NCBI GenBank assembly: GCA_026416815.1
Contig: JAOAEJ010000073.1
Coordinates: forward strand, 38,456 to 102,455
Length of the DNA: 64,000 bases
Direction: 5' to 3'
DNA from: Clostridia bacterium
Lineage (GTDB): Bacteria; Bacillota; Clostridia; Acetivibrionales; DSM-2933
Shown here: one piece after another, positions 37,598 to 47,244 of the stretch
Layout of the letters: each line of letters opens with the position of its first letter
Numbering within the stretch: position 1 is the stretch's first letter
Notes under the pieces: model-generated
What the model was told of the DNA's origin: nothing
The model's database searches: none
Seen by the model: only the letters and a program-made list of their open reading frames with translations
Made by a program: the position numbers and the translations under genes

Positions 37598-38653
37598 TCA
37601 CCTCTCCCTATTCTTATAGTTTTTTTCTATCCATTTTTGATACTCACCGGAACAAACGCTCTCTACCCATTCCTGGTTATCAACGTACCACTTAACTGTT
37701 TTGCGCATACCCGATTCAAAGGTTTCTTTCGGCTCCCATCCAAGCTCGTTGCGCATTTTTGAAGCATTAATTGCATACCTCAGGTCATGCCCCGGCCTAT
37801 CTTCTACAAACTTGATAAGACCAAGATAATCTTCAACTTCCTTTCCGGTTATTTCAGAAACAATATGGCAAAGTGCATTTATAACTTCCATATTTGTCCG
37901 CTCGTTATTTCCCCCTATATTGTAGCTTTCTCCTCGTTCTCCTTTTTCCATAACAGTCCATATAGCTTCGCAGTGATCTACTACATAGAGCCAATCCCTT
38001 ACATTCTCCCCCTTACCGTATACGGGAAGCGGTTTGCCTGAAAGAATATTTCTAATCATAAGAGGAATTAACTTCTCAGGAAACTGATAAGGTCCATAGT
38101 TATTAGAACAGTTGGTGAGGGTAAACTGTAAGCCGTAGGTGCGACCATAAGCACGTACAAGATGGTCACTGCTGGCTTTTGAAGATGAGTAGGGGCTGCT
38201 CGGATCATAAGGGGTGGTTTCCTCGAAATATCCTTCTTTCCCAAGAGAACCGTATACTTCGTCGGTACTTACGTGATGGAAAAGCTTGTTCTGATAATCA
38301 TCCTTCCAGTAGTGCCTAGCAAGCTCCAGTAAATTGAAGGTACCTATAATATTTGTTTCAATAAAACGCCTTGGAGAAACTATACTTCTGTCCACATGAC
38401 TCTCAGCTGCAAAATGTACTATCACATCAGGACTATACTTTTGAAACAATCCTTCCAGCGCTTCGTAGTCAGTAATATCGACTCCCTCAAACCGATAATT
38501 GTCGCAATCTTGAATATCTTCAAGATTCATTAGGTTAGCAGAATACGTAAGACAATCAACATTTACAAAGGTATGCTCACTGTGGCGCGGTACAAACGTC
38601 TTTAGAAAGTTTGATCCTATAAACCCTGCCCCGCCGGTAACAAAGTAAATCAT
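37598..38653 (-). CDS. rfbB: dTDP-glucose 4,6-dehydratase
   Basis: An extended SDR enzyme that converts dTDP-glucose to dTDP-4-keto-6-deoxyglucose using bound NAD. Visible: VTGGAGFIGSNFLKTF Rossmann motif, HFAAESHVDRSI, STDEVYGSLGKEGYFEE with the catalytic Asp-Glu, PYSSSKASSDHLVRAYGRTY with YxxxK type catalytic residues, and YGKGENVRDWLYVVDHC. At 351 residues it is complete. The pair rfbB-rfbA feeds rhamnose or another deoxysugar for surface polysaccharide. Confidence 0.96.
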   Translation of the reverse strand: MIYFVTGGAGFIGSNFLKTFVPRHSEHTFVNVDCLTYSANLMNLEDIQDCDNYRFEGVDITDYEALEGLFQKYSPDVIVHFAAESHVDRSIVSPRRFIETNIIGTFNLLELARHYWKDDYQNKLFHHVSTDEVYGSLGKEGYFEETTPYDPSSPYSSSKASSDHLVRAYGRTYGLQFTLTNCSNNYGPYQFPEKLIPLMIRNILSGKPLPVYGKGENVRDWLYVVDHCEAIWTVMEKGERGESYNIGGNNERTNMEVINALCHIVSEITGKEVEDYLGLIKFVEDRPGHDLRYAINASKMRNELGWEPKETFESGMRKTVKWYVDNQEWVESVCSGEYQKWIEKNYKNRER

Positions 38654-38695
38654 TGTATTAACCCCTTTCTCAAATAAGACATATCGCCACTTAAT

Positions 38696-38791
38696 GATAG
38701 TTCAAATTGAATTTAGTGATTATCATATGCAAATACCTATAGTATGCGCAAACTCGCTTTCAGTATAAAATCACTTTCAACTTGAATTATC
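38696..38791. repeat. Palindromic intergenic repeat, copy C
   Basis: A 96-bp element between the SDR gene and rfbB. On the minus strand it begins GATAATTCAAGTTGAA then AGTGATTT and ends AATCACTAAATTCAATTTG then AACTATC, closely matching the arms of copy A. The central 37 bases differ from A and B, and hold their own imperfect palindrome (GCGCATAC/GTATTTGC). Confidence 0.78.
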
Positions 38792-38850
38792 TATAAGAAA
38801 ATTTAAAAATTGCGATTGAACAACCTATAATACAGACTTAATCTTAAGGG

Positions 38851-39618
38851 CTATAGCACCATACCGCCGTCAACTGTTAATACTGCCCCTGTTGTCCACG
38901 CAGATTTCTCGCCTGCAAGGAATGTGATAGCTGCAGCAATCTCCGTCGCATTTCCAAACCTCTTTATAGGCTGCATGGACAGGAAATTTTTCACCATATG
39001 AAGCTCTACATAATTATTGCCGTCATATTTATCATCTACAGGGTTTAAAATACCTGGACATACACAATTGACCCTTATATTAAACGGTGCTACCTCCACT
39101 GCAAGAAGTTTTGTCATCTGTATAAGGCCAGCTTTAGCAGCCCCATAAGCTACACATGACGCATTCTGAAGAGCTTTGAAGCCCAGAATTGAACTTACAT
39201 TTACTATAGAACCGTTTCTTTGCATTACCATATAGGGTAAAACAACTTTTGTTATTGAGAAAATTGCTAGTAAATTATCATTAAGTGCTGCCTGAAAATC
39301 TTCCATACTTGTTTCAAGCATAGGTTTACTATGAAATTTCCCCATTGCATTTACCAGGATATTTGCTCTATTACCACATTGTGCTATTGCAGCTTCAAGC
39401 CTTTCCTTAGTGCCTTCAAAGTCCATAACATCCGTTTCAACAATATTTATGCCTTCCAAAGCAGTTCCGTCTTGCTCCAGCATACGCTCAAATTTGCTCT
39501 TATCCCTAGTTATGGCAATTACATCTATATTCTCTTCTCTAAACTGCTTGATTACAACCCTTCCCATGCTAGAGGAAGCCCCGGTGATAACAGCCACCTT
39601 GTTTCTTTTTAAAAGCAT
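38851..39618 (-). CDS. Short-chain dehydrogenase/reductase
   Basis: A 255-residue classical SDR resembling FabG. Cofactor motif AVITGASSSMGRVV, structural motif NAMGKFHSKP, catalytic Ser in VNVSSILGF, YxxxK in VAYGAAKAGLIQM, and a C-terminal ending FLAGEKSAWTTGAVLTVDGG typical of the family. Arg or Lys after the first strand (ITRDKSKFER) suggests NADP(H). The substrate is unknown. It lies last in a minus-strand run with a GT4 glycosyltransferase, a radical SAM protein and a HAD-TPR protein, so it may act on a sugar or on the same modified product. Confidence 0.88.
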   Translation of the reverse strand: MLLKRNKVAVITGASSSMGRVVIKQFREENIDVIAITRDKSKFERMLEQDGTALEGINIVETDVMDFEGTKERLEAAIAQCGNRANILVNAMGKFHSKPMLETSMEDFQAALNDNLLAIFSITKVVLPYMVMQRNGSIVNVSSILGFKALQNASCVAYGAAKAGLIQMTKLLAVEVAPFNIRVNCVCPGILNPVDDKYDGNNYVELHMVKNFLSMQPIKRFGNATEIAAAITFLAGEKSAWTTGAVLTVDGGMVL

Positions 39619-39673
39619 TTAACACAAACCCCCACATCTGTTTCCATAAAGTCTTTAGTGTATTAAGCTATAA

Positions 39674-40867
39674 TTAAGCCCAGCCCATCAGTTCGCTATA
39701 AACATTGAATGTCTTCTCAGCCATTTCCTTCGAGTTAAAGCCGAGTTCAACTTTTGCAGGTGCTTCTCCCTCAGGAAGCTTCCTGACGTTTTTAGCTACC
39801 TCACACATTGCTCCATATAATTCATCAATATCAAGAGGATTTATTTTCTTTACAAAATCATTTTCCTCTTTAATAAGCTCTTCTACGCCGCAGAAACGTG
39901 AAACAATAATTGGCACGCCCAAAGAAAGTGCATCATAAGCAACTATGTTGAATGGATCGTAAAGGCTTGGAGCAATCAATACATCACAGGATTTCAGAAC
40001 CTCCAGATACTCAACCCTCGCCCTTTTCCAGTCTAGAGCTTTGATTGCGCCGTACTCAAACATATAATGGAATTCTCTTTTTACTATATCATCGAAAACC
40101 CAGTCAATATCGATATTATTTTTGAACAGGTCGGATAATACGCACAGTTCTGCGTCTCCATGCTTTGTAAAATATCGGAAGAAAGATTCTACTAAAAGGT
40201 TTATACCCTTTCTAAAATCCCATCGTCCTGCAAATGCAAACCTTATCTTACCATCTTCTGACTTAGGCTTAATATAATTTTTATCTTCATCGGTCACAAT
40301 TGAGACCGGATATATAGCACAAGATTTCTTAATAAGATTTCCATAATACTTGTATGCGTAACTACCATCAGTCTCACTATTGAAAATGATATAATCGGAA
40401 TACTGAACCATCTTTTTTTGCAAATGGGTAATAAGGTCAAATTTATACCACTTGTTTTGTTTGTCGATAATATATTCATGCAAAAGTATGGATGGAAGCC
40501 AGTATATTATTTTGGCATTTGAATTGTATTCTTTTTTAAGCTTTTCAGCTATATCTCCCCACATATATATTGTCGATACTATAATATCGTAGGAAGCAAG
40601 CTCTTTTATCCTGTCCTCAAAATCAAAGCAATCAACTGAAAATACTTTTGCCTTTTGACAGTATGAGTTTATATTGAAGTCACTCATTGTCTCGTAAAGT
40701 GAATATGTCTGTGACTCGCTTTCCCTGTGAGAGTATATATCCACCTTTTCTACATCGAAATGCTCTTCAATGTATTTGAGCAAAACACCTATGTAATAAT
40801 TTATTGAAAAGCTGCGTCCCATATCAAAGTCTAGAGTAAGGTACGCAACCGAAAGTTTATTTTTCAT
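39674..40867 (-). CDS. GT4-family glycosyltransferase
   Basis: A 397-residue GT-B fold enzyme. RFAFAGRWDFRKGINLLVESF opens the nucleotide-sugar domain, and SCDVLIAPSLYDPFNIVAYDALSLGV (shown in part) carries the donor site; in most GT4 enzymes this is an EX7E motif, but here both Glu positions appear to be Asp. That is a conservative change. The N-terminal half is divergent (DLKLSVAYLTLDFDMG-like start, precisely KNKLSVAYLTLDFDMGRSFS), so the acceptor is unknown. It is 55 bp upstream of the SDR gene and 61 bp downstream of the radical SAM gene. Confidence 0.82.
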   Translation of the reverse strand: MKNKLSVAYLTLDFDMGRSFSINYYIGVLLKYIEEHFDVEKVDIYSHRESESQTYSLYETMSDFNINSYCQKAKVFSVDCFDFEDRIKELASYDIIVSTIYMWGDIAEKLKKEYNSNAKIIYWLPSILLHEYIIDKQNKWYKFDLITHLQKKMVQYSDYIIFNSETDGSYAYKYYGNLIKKSCAIYPVSIVTDEDKNYIKPKSEDGKIRFAFAGRWDFRKGINLLVESFFRYFTKHGDAELCVLSDLFKNNIDIDWVFDDIVKREFHYMFEYGAIKALDWKRARVEYLEVLKSCDVLIAPSLYDPFNIVAYDALSLGVPIIVSRFCGVEELIKEENDFVKKINPLDIDELYGAMCEVAKNVRKLPEGEAPAKVELGFNSKEMAEKTFNVYSELMGWA

Positions 40868-40928
40868 CTGCTTTATCCCCCTTAGTTAACCTCAAATTCG
40901 TCAGGTTCAGAAAATTAATACTGTAGCT

Positions 40929-42023
40929 TTAAGCACCTTCGTTATTTCCGTAAAAATCACAGCAGCGAGTGCATATTGGGAATTTTTCTACAATCGAAAG
41001 GGTTTTTCTAAATTTGTTAGCCGCTTCCGACTCCCATATTTCCCAGAAGTTTTGTTCATTAATGTTTCCAATCTTGTAGTCCAGACAGACATGCACATCA
41101 CCATTTGTATTGATAGTCGGCTGCCTCCACGGCTTCATACATACACTTTCGGGACGCAAAAGAAAATGTTCGTAATCAGAGTAATAGCGAGATATTTCAT
41201 CCTGAGTGAGACCAGGCATAAAAGCTATAGGTATCTTAGAACCGTATCCATTTTTTATAGTTTCTGTCACATATGTAAGTTCGTTTATGTAGTCTGGAGT
41301 TATTTCTATCTTTTTCTTAGGAGTAAGGTTTGCAGTGTAATCAAGATTAAAATGCTTTTGCCATGCTGATTTACAGAGAGAATCCAGACTAGGGTTAGTA
41401 AACTGTAAATGCTGGAATACAACTATAGATGGCTCATAGGGTATTAAAAAGTCTAAAAGATTCGCAACTTCATAGAGATTGTCAGGTAATAATACCGAGT
41501 TGATCCCGAAATTTTTATACCCTGCTTCCTTCATTTTATCCAGTGCTTTTACAATACGCTGGAAGCTATCTTTGGAATTACGGACACGATTATGAGTCTC
41601 CTCAGGACCGTCTATACTGATAAAAACGGTTATATTATATTTCATAATATCATCCAAATACTCTTCCAGGAATGAGCCGTTAGTTACCATAGTAGTAGGA
41701 CACTTATACTTGTCTACTATTTTGAAAATTTCCCTTATTTCAGGGTGAAGTAATGGTTCCCCTCCAAACAGGGTAAACTTAGGCTTAATCCATGCTACGC
41801 TTTTAATGAAATTTTCCCACTGTACTGCGGTCAATTCAACGCTTTTGTTGCTTTTATAGTCGCCACCGTACTGCGTACACATATCACATGCTAGGTTACA
41901 TCTGTGTGTCAAATTTAATGTAAACCATGCAGGTAAAGGAAAATTCCTTCTTAATCCGAAATAGTCGATACAGTATTTGAGATCATCCCTTGAAACCGGC
42001 TTTAAATTGTGTGGTACTGCCAT
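40929..42023 (-). CDS. Radical SAM protein with SPASM-like C-terminus
   Basis: A 364-residue radical SAM enzyme. LTHRCNLACDMCTQYGG binds the catalytic 4Fe-4S cluster; FTLFGGEPLLHPEIREIF is the GGEP motif that holds SAM; FISIDGPEETHNRVRN follows. The C-terminus has Cys in VCMKPWRQPT, VHVCLDYKIGN and FPICTRCCDF, a SPASM-type set for auxiliary clusters. Such proteins modify peptides, proteins or sugars, often near glycosyltransferases in clostridial surface loci. I see no obvious precursor peptide gene nearby. It lies in a run with HAD-TPR, GT4 and SDR genes. Confidence 0.87.
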   Translation of the reverse strand: MAVPHNLKPVSRDDLKYCIDYFGLRRNFPLPAWFTLNLTHRCNLACDMCTQYGGDYKSNKSVELTAVQWENFIKSVAWIKPKFTLFGGEPLLHPEIREIFKIVDKYKCPTTMVTNGSFLEEYLDDIMKYNITVFISIDGPEETHNRVRNSKDSFQRIVKALDKMKEAGYKNFGINSVLLPDNLYEVANLLDFLIPYEPSIVVFQHLQFTNPSLDSLCKSAWQKHFNLDYTANLTPKKKIEITPDYINELTYVTETIKNGYGSKIPIAFMPGLTQDEISRYYSDYEHFLLRPESVCMKPWRQPTINTNGDVHVCLDYKIGNINEQNFWEIWESEAANKFRKTLSIVEKFPICTRCCDFYGNNEGA

Positions 42024-42110
42024 TGTTTTTACCTCCTTAAATTATCCTTAGTTATTTTGTATTCTATTCCAACATTATGTATACTACGCCTTCATACTAC
42101 TTTAGTTCCA

Positions 42111-44006
42111 CTATTTCATTCTAAAGTCATAGTTTTTGTTTATCTCTACTGCTTTCATAGCCCTATTGGTTATATTGTTCTTTAAATCATCTTCTTTACC
42201 AATCAAGTCAAGTCCTTTTTCCAACAGTTCCAGAGCTTTTTGTTCATCACTTTGCTCTTTGTTTAGAGTATTTATTGCATCTAAAACATTTGCTTTTCCT
42301 TTTTCATCCTCAACAAGTTGGTATAATTCCAGAGCCTGTATAAGAAGTTCATGAGCTCTTGCCTTATCGCCTTCACGGATTTGTATAGCAGCCATTGCAT
42401 TAAGTATATCCGCTTTGACTCCGTGGTCCCCTATGGAATCATTTAATTCATAATCCTGTTTTAACAACTCCATTGTAGGTTCTGCCTCTCCTCCCTTCAT
42501 TGCATTAGCAAACGCCAGGGTAGCTAGCTTGTGGAATACTGAAGCTTTACACCGGATTTCTCCCACGATATCGTAAAGATGTATTGCATATCTATATAAA
42601 TTGTTAGCTTCATCTAATTGGCCACAACCTGCTTTCGCGTATCCTAAACCGAAAATTACATCAGCCATTGCCTTTGTATTATTAAGTTTGGTGAAGAACT
42701 CCAATGATTTTTCATAAAGCTTTATACCCTCAGATAATTCTCCTTTTATGACTTTTAGGTCAGCCATTTCATGAAGCACTACCGCTTTACCGTTAAAATC
42801 ATCTATCCGCTCAAAATACTCGATTGCCTTCTCATACATTGCCATAGGGGATTCGATATCTCCCTGAAGCATTTTTACATAAGCCATTGCATGAAGTGTA
42901 TCCGCACTTGTCAGCCAGTCAGTAAGTTGCTCCCTTATAGCAAGAGATTGTGCATAACAATCAAAAGACTCCTGCAATTGACCGTGGAGGATTTTCATAC
43001 CTGCTAGTTCAAAGAGCACTGTAGCTTTCCCCTCCAAATCACCAGCTTGCTCCCTTAGCCTCAAACACTCGTTATATAAGGTATACGCCTCTTCGTTACT
43101 TCCCTGTAAAGCCTTTACATACCCTACTGCATAAAGAATATTGGACTTTTCAACAATAGCATTAAGTTCATTATAAAGAACTATCGCCTCGTCCCACATC
43201 TTTAATGCATCCGTGTAATCACCTACAACAGCTTTTTCTCCAGCTTCAAAAGCAAGTGTTTCAGCTTTTTGAAGCTTTTGGTTACGTTTTATCATATACT
43301 CGGGATCCTCATACATTACAGAATCTCCCTCAAGAAGTTCCCTTATCTTGCTTAGAAAGCAAGCTTCACTTTGGTTGTATATCCCCCCTAGGTAAAAGGG
43401 GGCAACTCCGGCTTTACTTGCTCCTTCTATATCTACAGTATAATCATTGCTTAAAATAACACTTTCCCTTATATCCAGCTCTTCCTTTGATAGAAAATAA
43501 CGGTAAAGCATTTCATCAGGCTTACATATACCTATGTCCGAAGAAAAGCAAACTCCGTCAAAATACTCATATATATCTAAATACTTCAGTTCCGGTACAG
43601 CAAATTCCCTTTGTCCATTTGCAAAAATGTAAATCTTCTTCCCACTGTTTTTCAAGAGTTCTAATGCCTCTTTAACACCAGGCCTCAGCCTTATCTCTTC
43701 TGTAGTTAACACCCTAAAAAATTTTGCTGCTTGTATAGCTTTTTCTTCATCAATTGCTAGTCCTTTGTTTGTATAAAGCTTATGAAATACATTTTCCATC
43801 TTTAAGTCAGGATATTTTGAGCTTTGATTCTTTCCAAGTTCATACATAGACTCTATAAAAAAGCTTTTCTTCAACTCCTCTTTCTCATAGTTAGCCCCGT
43901 TATATGCTAGAAAAAGCACTAATTTGCTCCACGTTTCTTCTTTTACATCATCAACTTTTACATCTATAAGAGAACCATACAAATTAAAAATGAAATTTTT
44001 AAACAT
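42111..44006 (-). CDS. HAD-like domain fused to TPR repeats, nucleophile missing
   Basis: A 631-residue protein; ATG 44006 is preferred as AAGGA lies nine bases upstream. Residues 1-225 are a HAD fold: FIFNLYGSLIDV is motif I, where the family reads FDLYGTLVDI, so the nucleophile Asp is Asn (residue 8); IYIFANGQRE is motif II, GICKPDEMLY has the motif III Lys, and NDYTVDIEGASKAG is motif IV. Residues about 240-600 are roughly nine 40-residue TPR-like repeats (e.g. VLHEMADLKVIKGELSEGIK). It is likely a catalytically dead HAD scaffold that binds partners through TPRs, or has altered chemistry. First gene of the cluster with radical SAM, GT4 and SDR. Confidence 0.82.
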   Translation of the reverse strand: MFKNFIFNLYGSLIDVKVDDVKEETWSKLVLFLAYNGANYEKEELKKSFFIESMYELGKNQSSKYPDLKMENVFHKLYTNKGLAIDEEKAIQAAKFFRVLTTEEIRLRPGVKEALELLKNSGKKIYIFANGQREFAVPELKYLDIYEYFDGVCFSSDIGICKPDEMLYRYFLSKEELDIRESVILSNDYTVDIEGASKAGVAPFYLGGIYNQSEACFLSKIRELLEGDSVMYEDPEYMIKRNQKLQKAETLAFEAGEKAVVGDYTDALKMWDEAIVLYNELNAIVEKSNILYAVGYVKALQGSNEEAYTLYNECLRLREQAGDLEGKATVLFELAGMKILHGQLQESFDCYAQSLAIREQLTDWLTSADTLHAMAYVKMLQGDIESPMAMYEKAIEYFERIDDFNGKAVVLHEMADLKVIKGELSEGIKLYEKSLEFFTKLNNTKAMADVIFGLGYAKAGCGQLDEANNLYRYAIHLYDIVGEIRCKASVFHKLATLAFANAMKGGEAEPTMELLKQDYELNDSIGDHGVKADILNAMAAIQIREGDKARAHELLIQALELYQLVEDEKGKANVLDAINTLNKEQSDEQKALELLEKGLDLIGKEDDLKNNITNRAMKAVEINKNYDFRMK

Positions 44007-44514
44007 AAATATCATTCCTTATCTTTATTAATTAATCATGGCATGTAGATTATGAGGTCAAACTTATAAACACTTAAATATTAAGCAAGTATGGTAAATA
44101 GAAGATGCTACTTAATATTTATATGTATTATGGTATTTTGTCTAGTCACATGATTGAAGCGGTTAACATAAACGATAAAAAATAGCGCCATTGCTAGATA
44201 GTTATTGTAACTAAAGAAGAAAATAACCTACACCTGGATTTTTATCCAATAATTAAAATACAACCAAATATATATGTTAAATTAGCACAAAAACAAGACC
44301 TGAATTTATGGGTATTTTTGTTTAAACTTAACAATCTATAGATACTATTATAGTGAATCTTTGTAAATTAGGTAGGACTAAATTTTATAGTCCCTATTCG
44401 AATATTATTGGTATAATTGCTTCGCAAATTCCATCCAATACCATAAAACGACTATCTTACGTCAATAAATATTTAAATAGATTAATAAACTCACATATTC
44501 AATAATGTACTATT
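44007..44514. other. 508-bp AT-rich intergenic region
   Basis: Lies between the sugar-binding lipoprotein gene and the HAD-TPR gene. It holds an 11-bp inverted repeat TAAATATTAAG/CTTAATATTTA (44075-44121), a smaller one TAGGACTA/TAGTCCCTA (near 44373-44396) that may end the upstream transcript, and several TATAAT-like hexamers without a good -35. I looked on the minus strand for a short precursor-peptide gene with a ribosome site and found none. Confidence 0.5.
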
Positions 44515-45594
44515 CTATCTGTGTCTAGGCCAGTTTAGCTTAGGAACATTGCTGAAAACCTCATCCAGGCTGTGAAAAGAATCACTTATAACATTGTCTA
44601 CTATATTTTCTCTGGTGACAGCTATAGGCTGTATTTTGTAATAGGGAATATCGTACGTTCCGTCATTTATTGTACTATTTGCTTTTGCTTCCTCTTTTCT
44701 AGCCATTCTAACTGCCATCTCCGCAGCTGTTTTTGCTATCCTATCAATTGGTTTGTAAACCGTCATCAGTTGTGTTCCTTCTACCACCCTCTGACAGCCT
44801 GCCAAATCAGCATCATGGCCTACAACCGGAATTTTACCCGAAAGGCGTCTTTCAGAAAGAGCTTCAATAGCTGCACCTGCTAAGCTATCATTTGCTGCAA
44901 TCACAGCTCCGACTTTGTTGCCTTTCTGTAGAACGGACTCAACACACTTGAATGCCTCTTCCGGCTTCCAGTCTTCAGCCCAAATCTCCTTAAGAAGTCT
45001 TATGTATGTTTTATCTATAGAAGCCTTTAACTTGCTTTTATAACCCTGATTGTACATATAGCTGTTATAATCGGTTGGTGCACCATTAATAATAAGATAG
45101 TTACCAGCAGGTACTTTTTTCATAATATGCTCTGCCATTAATTCTCCTACTCTCACATTATCAAAGGATATATACATATCAACATTTGCATTTCGTATCA
45201 GCCGATCATAAGCGATTACTCTTGTACCTCTTTTTTTCGCTGCTTCAACTATTTCGCGGGATTTATCCGCATCATGGGGTACAATGACAAGTACATCTAT
45301 ACCTTCTTCCATCAGGTATTCCACTTGCTTTACCTGTTCCTCCGAGTTGTTGTTTGCATTCTGGAAAACTACATCTGCCCCCAATTCCTTTGCTCTAGCC
45401 GTAAATATCTCCCTATCACGCTGCCAGCGCTCTTCAACTAAAGTATCCATTGAAAAGCCAATCTTTACCCCATCCCTTTTTTTCGTGCTGCCACTTGAGC
45501 CTCCACTATCAATAAAATCACTGCAGCTCCCTAGCTGAGTCATAATCAGAACAGCCAGAAGCAATACAAAAAGTACTTTCTTTTTGTATATCAT
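44515..45594 (-). CDS. Sugar-binding lipoprotein (XylF/RbsB-like)
   Basis: A 359-residue periplasmic-binding-protein-fold protein of the sugar ABC transporter type. The signal peptide ends in a lipobox (MTQLGSC), then a Ser/Gly linker (SGGSSGSTKK). The mature part resembles D-xylose-binding XylF (KIGFSMDTLVEERWQRDREI, VIAYDRLIRNANVDMYISFD, GAVIAANDSLAGAAIEAL, VGHDADLAGCQRV). It follows the response regulator gene by 16 bp. No permease or ATPase gene follows, so it would pair with a transporter encoded elsewhere, or serve as a second sensor input. Confidence 0.88.
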   Translation of the reverse strand: MIYKKKVLFVLLLAVLIMTQLGSCSDFIDSGGSSGSTKKRDGVKIGFSMDTLVEERWQRDREIFTARAKELGADVVFQNANNNSEEQVKQVEYLMEEGIDVLVIVPHDADKSREIVEAAKKRGTRVIAYDRLIRNANVDMYISFDNVRVGELMAEHIMKKVPAGNYLIINGAPTDYNSYMYNQGYKSKLKASIDKTYIRLLKEIWAEDWKPEEAFKCVESVLQKGNKVGAVIAANDSLAGAAIEALSERRLSGKIPVVGHDADLAGCQRVVEGTQLMTVYKPIDRIAKTAAEMAVRMARKEEAKANSTINDGTYDIPYYKIQPIAVTRENIVDNVISDSFHSLDEVFSNVPKLNWPRHR

Positions 45595-45610
45595 AAAACC
45601 TCCGTTTTCA

Positions 45611-47242
45611 CTACTTATTCAGAATATTTTCCCTGTATTCCGTAGGCGAAAAACCTACAACCCTTTTAAAAGCCCGACTGAAGTAATTTGGGTCTCCGTA
45701 ACCGACCTTATAGCATATCTCCTTAATACTGAAGGCTTCATCCTCTAGAAAGCACTTTGCCCTATGCATTCTAGTCAATGTTAGATAATCTATGAAATTC
45801 ACGCCAGTCTCTTCCTTAAATAACCTACTAAAATAATGGGGACTTATATTCACTTCTCTCGCTATATCCTCAAGGGTTATATCCTTTGTAAAATTTTTAT
45901 CTATATAGTCCTTAGCGTCTAATATTATGCCGGATACTCTTGCGGTTTTTATATTGGCTATACTCCGGCAGATATACTCAATTCTGTCCTTAAACCAGTT
46001 TTTTAAGAGTACAGCCTCATTTATGCCAAACATCTCTATAATATAATCCTGACGCTTCAAAACCTCATCATCCTTAACACCATAATCACAAGCAGTTCGA
46101 TACATCAGTACTATTATTTCAGCCAGCTTACCCTTCATTTTTTGTACACAACCCTTGTACTCTGATGTAAGCCACTCAAATAAATGGTTGAAAACCTGAA
46201 TGCACGATATTGTGTCAGCTAACGCAATCTTCTCAAGCAGAATTTTCTCCTTTGCATGTGGATATTCCAGAAATGATGTGTTTTCTAAAGATAAGGGTAT
46301 ATCCATTATATGGGTAACACCTATTTCTTCAGCAAGTTTTATAGCCCTTAAAGACTCCTCGTAGGAACGTGATAAGTTTTCCGCCCATTTATAGCATTTA
46401 CCTATACCAATATAAAAGTTTGGGTTTCCTTTCTCGGATAGCTTAGTTAGCGTATTCTGCGCAATATTTAATGCTTTAACTCTCGTTGCATACTCATCAT
46501 TTTTGGGATTTGCCGGTATAAAAACAACAATGCGATTTAGCATCAAAGGACCTACTATACATTTGCAGCATAGCTTTACGGTATCTCTAAAATAGGTATA
46601 AAGCTCCTGGCTTCTGATACTCAGTCCAATCCCTGCACCTTTGCTTGTTGGTTCTTGATGCTCCTTCAACTCCACAGTCATAATATAACCATAGTCATCG
46701 GTTATTTCAAATATTGACATGTAGCTCTCAATATCTATCTTATCATCATTAAAGAATACTATAGAGTGGATAAAGGCACTTTCCAAAACAGGATAGACAT
46801 TTTCCATCCGTTCTAGAAGCTTAAGCTCCTTTTTTCTCTTTGTTCTGTCCTCCTCAATAACCTCCATCATCTTTCCTACAGTCTCAATTATTTTACTGCG
46901 ATTCACCGGCTTAAGGAGATACTCAAATACCCCAAGAGCAACAGCCTCTTTAGCGAAATCAAACTGATCATAAGCAGTTAAAACCACAAATTGAGCATTA
47001 CTGTATCTTGATTTGATTTCTTTGATAGCCTCAATTCCGTTAATACCCGGCATTTTTATATCCATAAAAATTATATCCGGCCTTAAAGTTTCTGCCAGTT
47101 CTATAGCCTCGCGCCCCGACCGGACAGCCGCCACAACATTAATATTCTCAAAGTTTTTTTCAATAATAAACTTTATTGAATCCAGCACAATCTTCTCATC
47201 GTCAGCAATCAAAAGTTTGTACAAGCTAATCCCCTCTTTCAA
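45611..47242 (-). CDS. YesN/AraC-type response regulator
   Basis: A 543-residue regulator: N-terminal receiver (KLLIADDEKIVLDSIKFI, phospho-Asp in IIFMDIKMPGINGIEAIK, TAYDQ, LLKPVNR), a long middle domain (about 140-420), and a C-terminal AraC DNA-binding domain (KDITLEDIAREVNISPHYFS, then VGYGDPNYFSRAFKRVVGFSP). It is encoded two bases after the kinase gene. In related clostridial three-component systems it turns on a sugar transporter when the binding-protein sensor detects its sugar. Confidence 0.93.
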   Translation of the reverse strand: MKEGISLYKLLIADDEKIVLDSIKFIIEKNFENINVVAAVRSGREAIELAETLRPDIIFMDIKMPGINGIEAIKEIKSRYSNAQFVVLTAYDQFDFAKEAVALGVFEYLLKPVNRSKIIETVGKMMEVIEEDRTKRKKELKLLERMENVYPVLESAFIHSIVFFNDDKIDIESYMSIFEITDDYGYIMTVELKEHQEPTSKGAGIGLSIRSQELYTYFRDTVKLCCKCIVGPLMLNRIVVFIPANPKNDEYATRVKALNIAQNTLTKLSEKGNPNFYIGIGKCYKWAENLSRSYEESLRAIKLAEEIGVTHIMDIPLSLENTSFLEYPHAKEKILLEKIALADTISCIQVFNHLFEWLTSEYKGCVQKMKGKLAEIIVLMYRTACDYGVKDDEVLKRQDYIIEMFGINEAVLLKNWFKDRIEYICRSIANIKTARVSGIILDAKDYIDKNFTKDITLEDIAREVNISPHYFSRLFKEETGVNFIDYLTLTRMHRAKCFLEDEAFSIKEICYKVGYGDPNYFSRAFKRVVGFSPTEYRENILNK

Positions 47243-47244
47243 AA

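Noticed and set aside
44007..44514. Possible precursor peptide for the radical SAM protein
   Set aside because: Short frames on the minus strand lack a ribosome site and a leader/core pattern.
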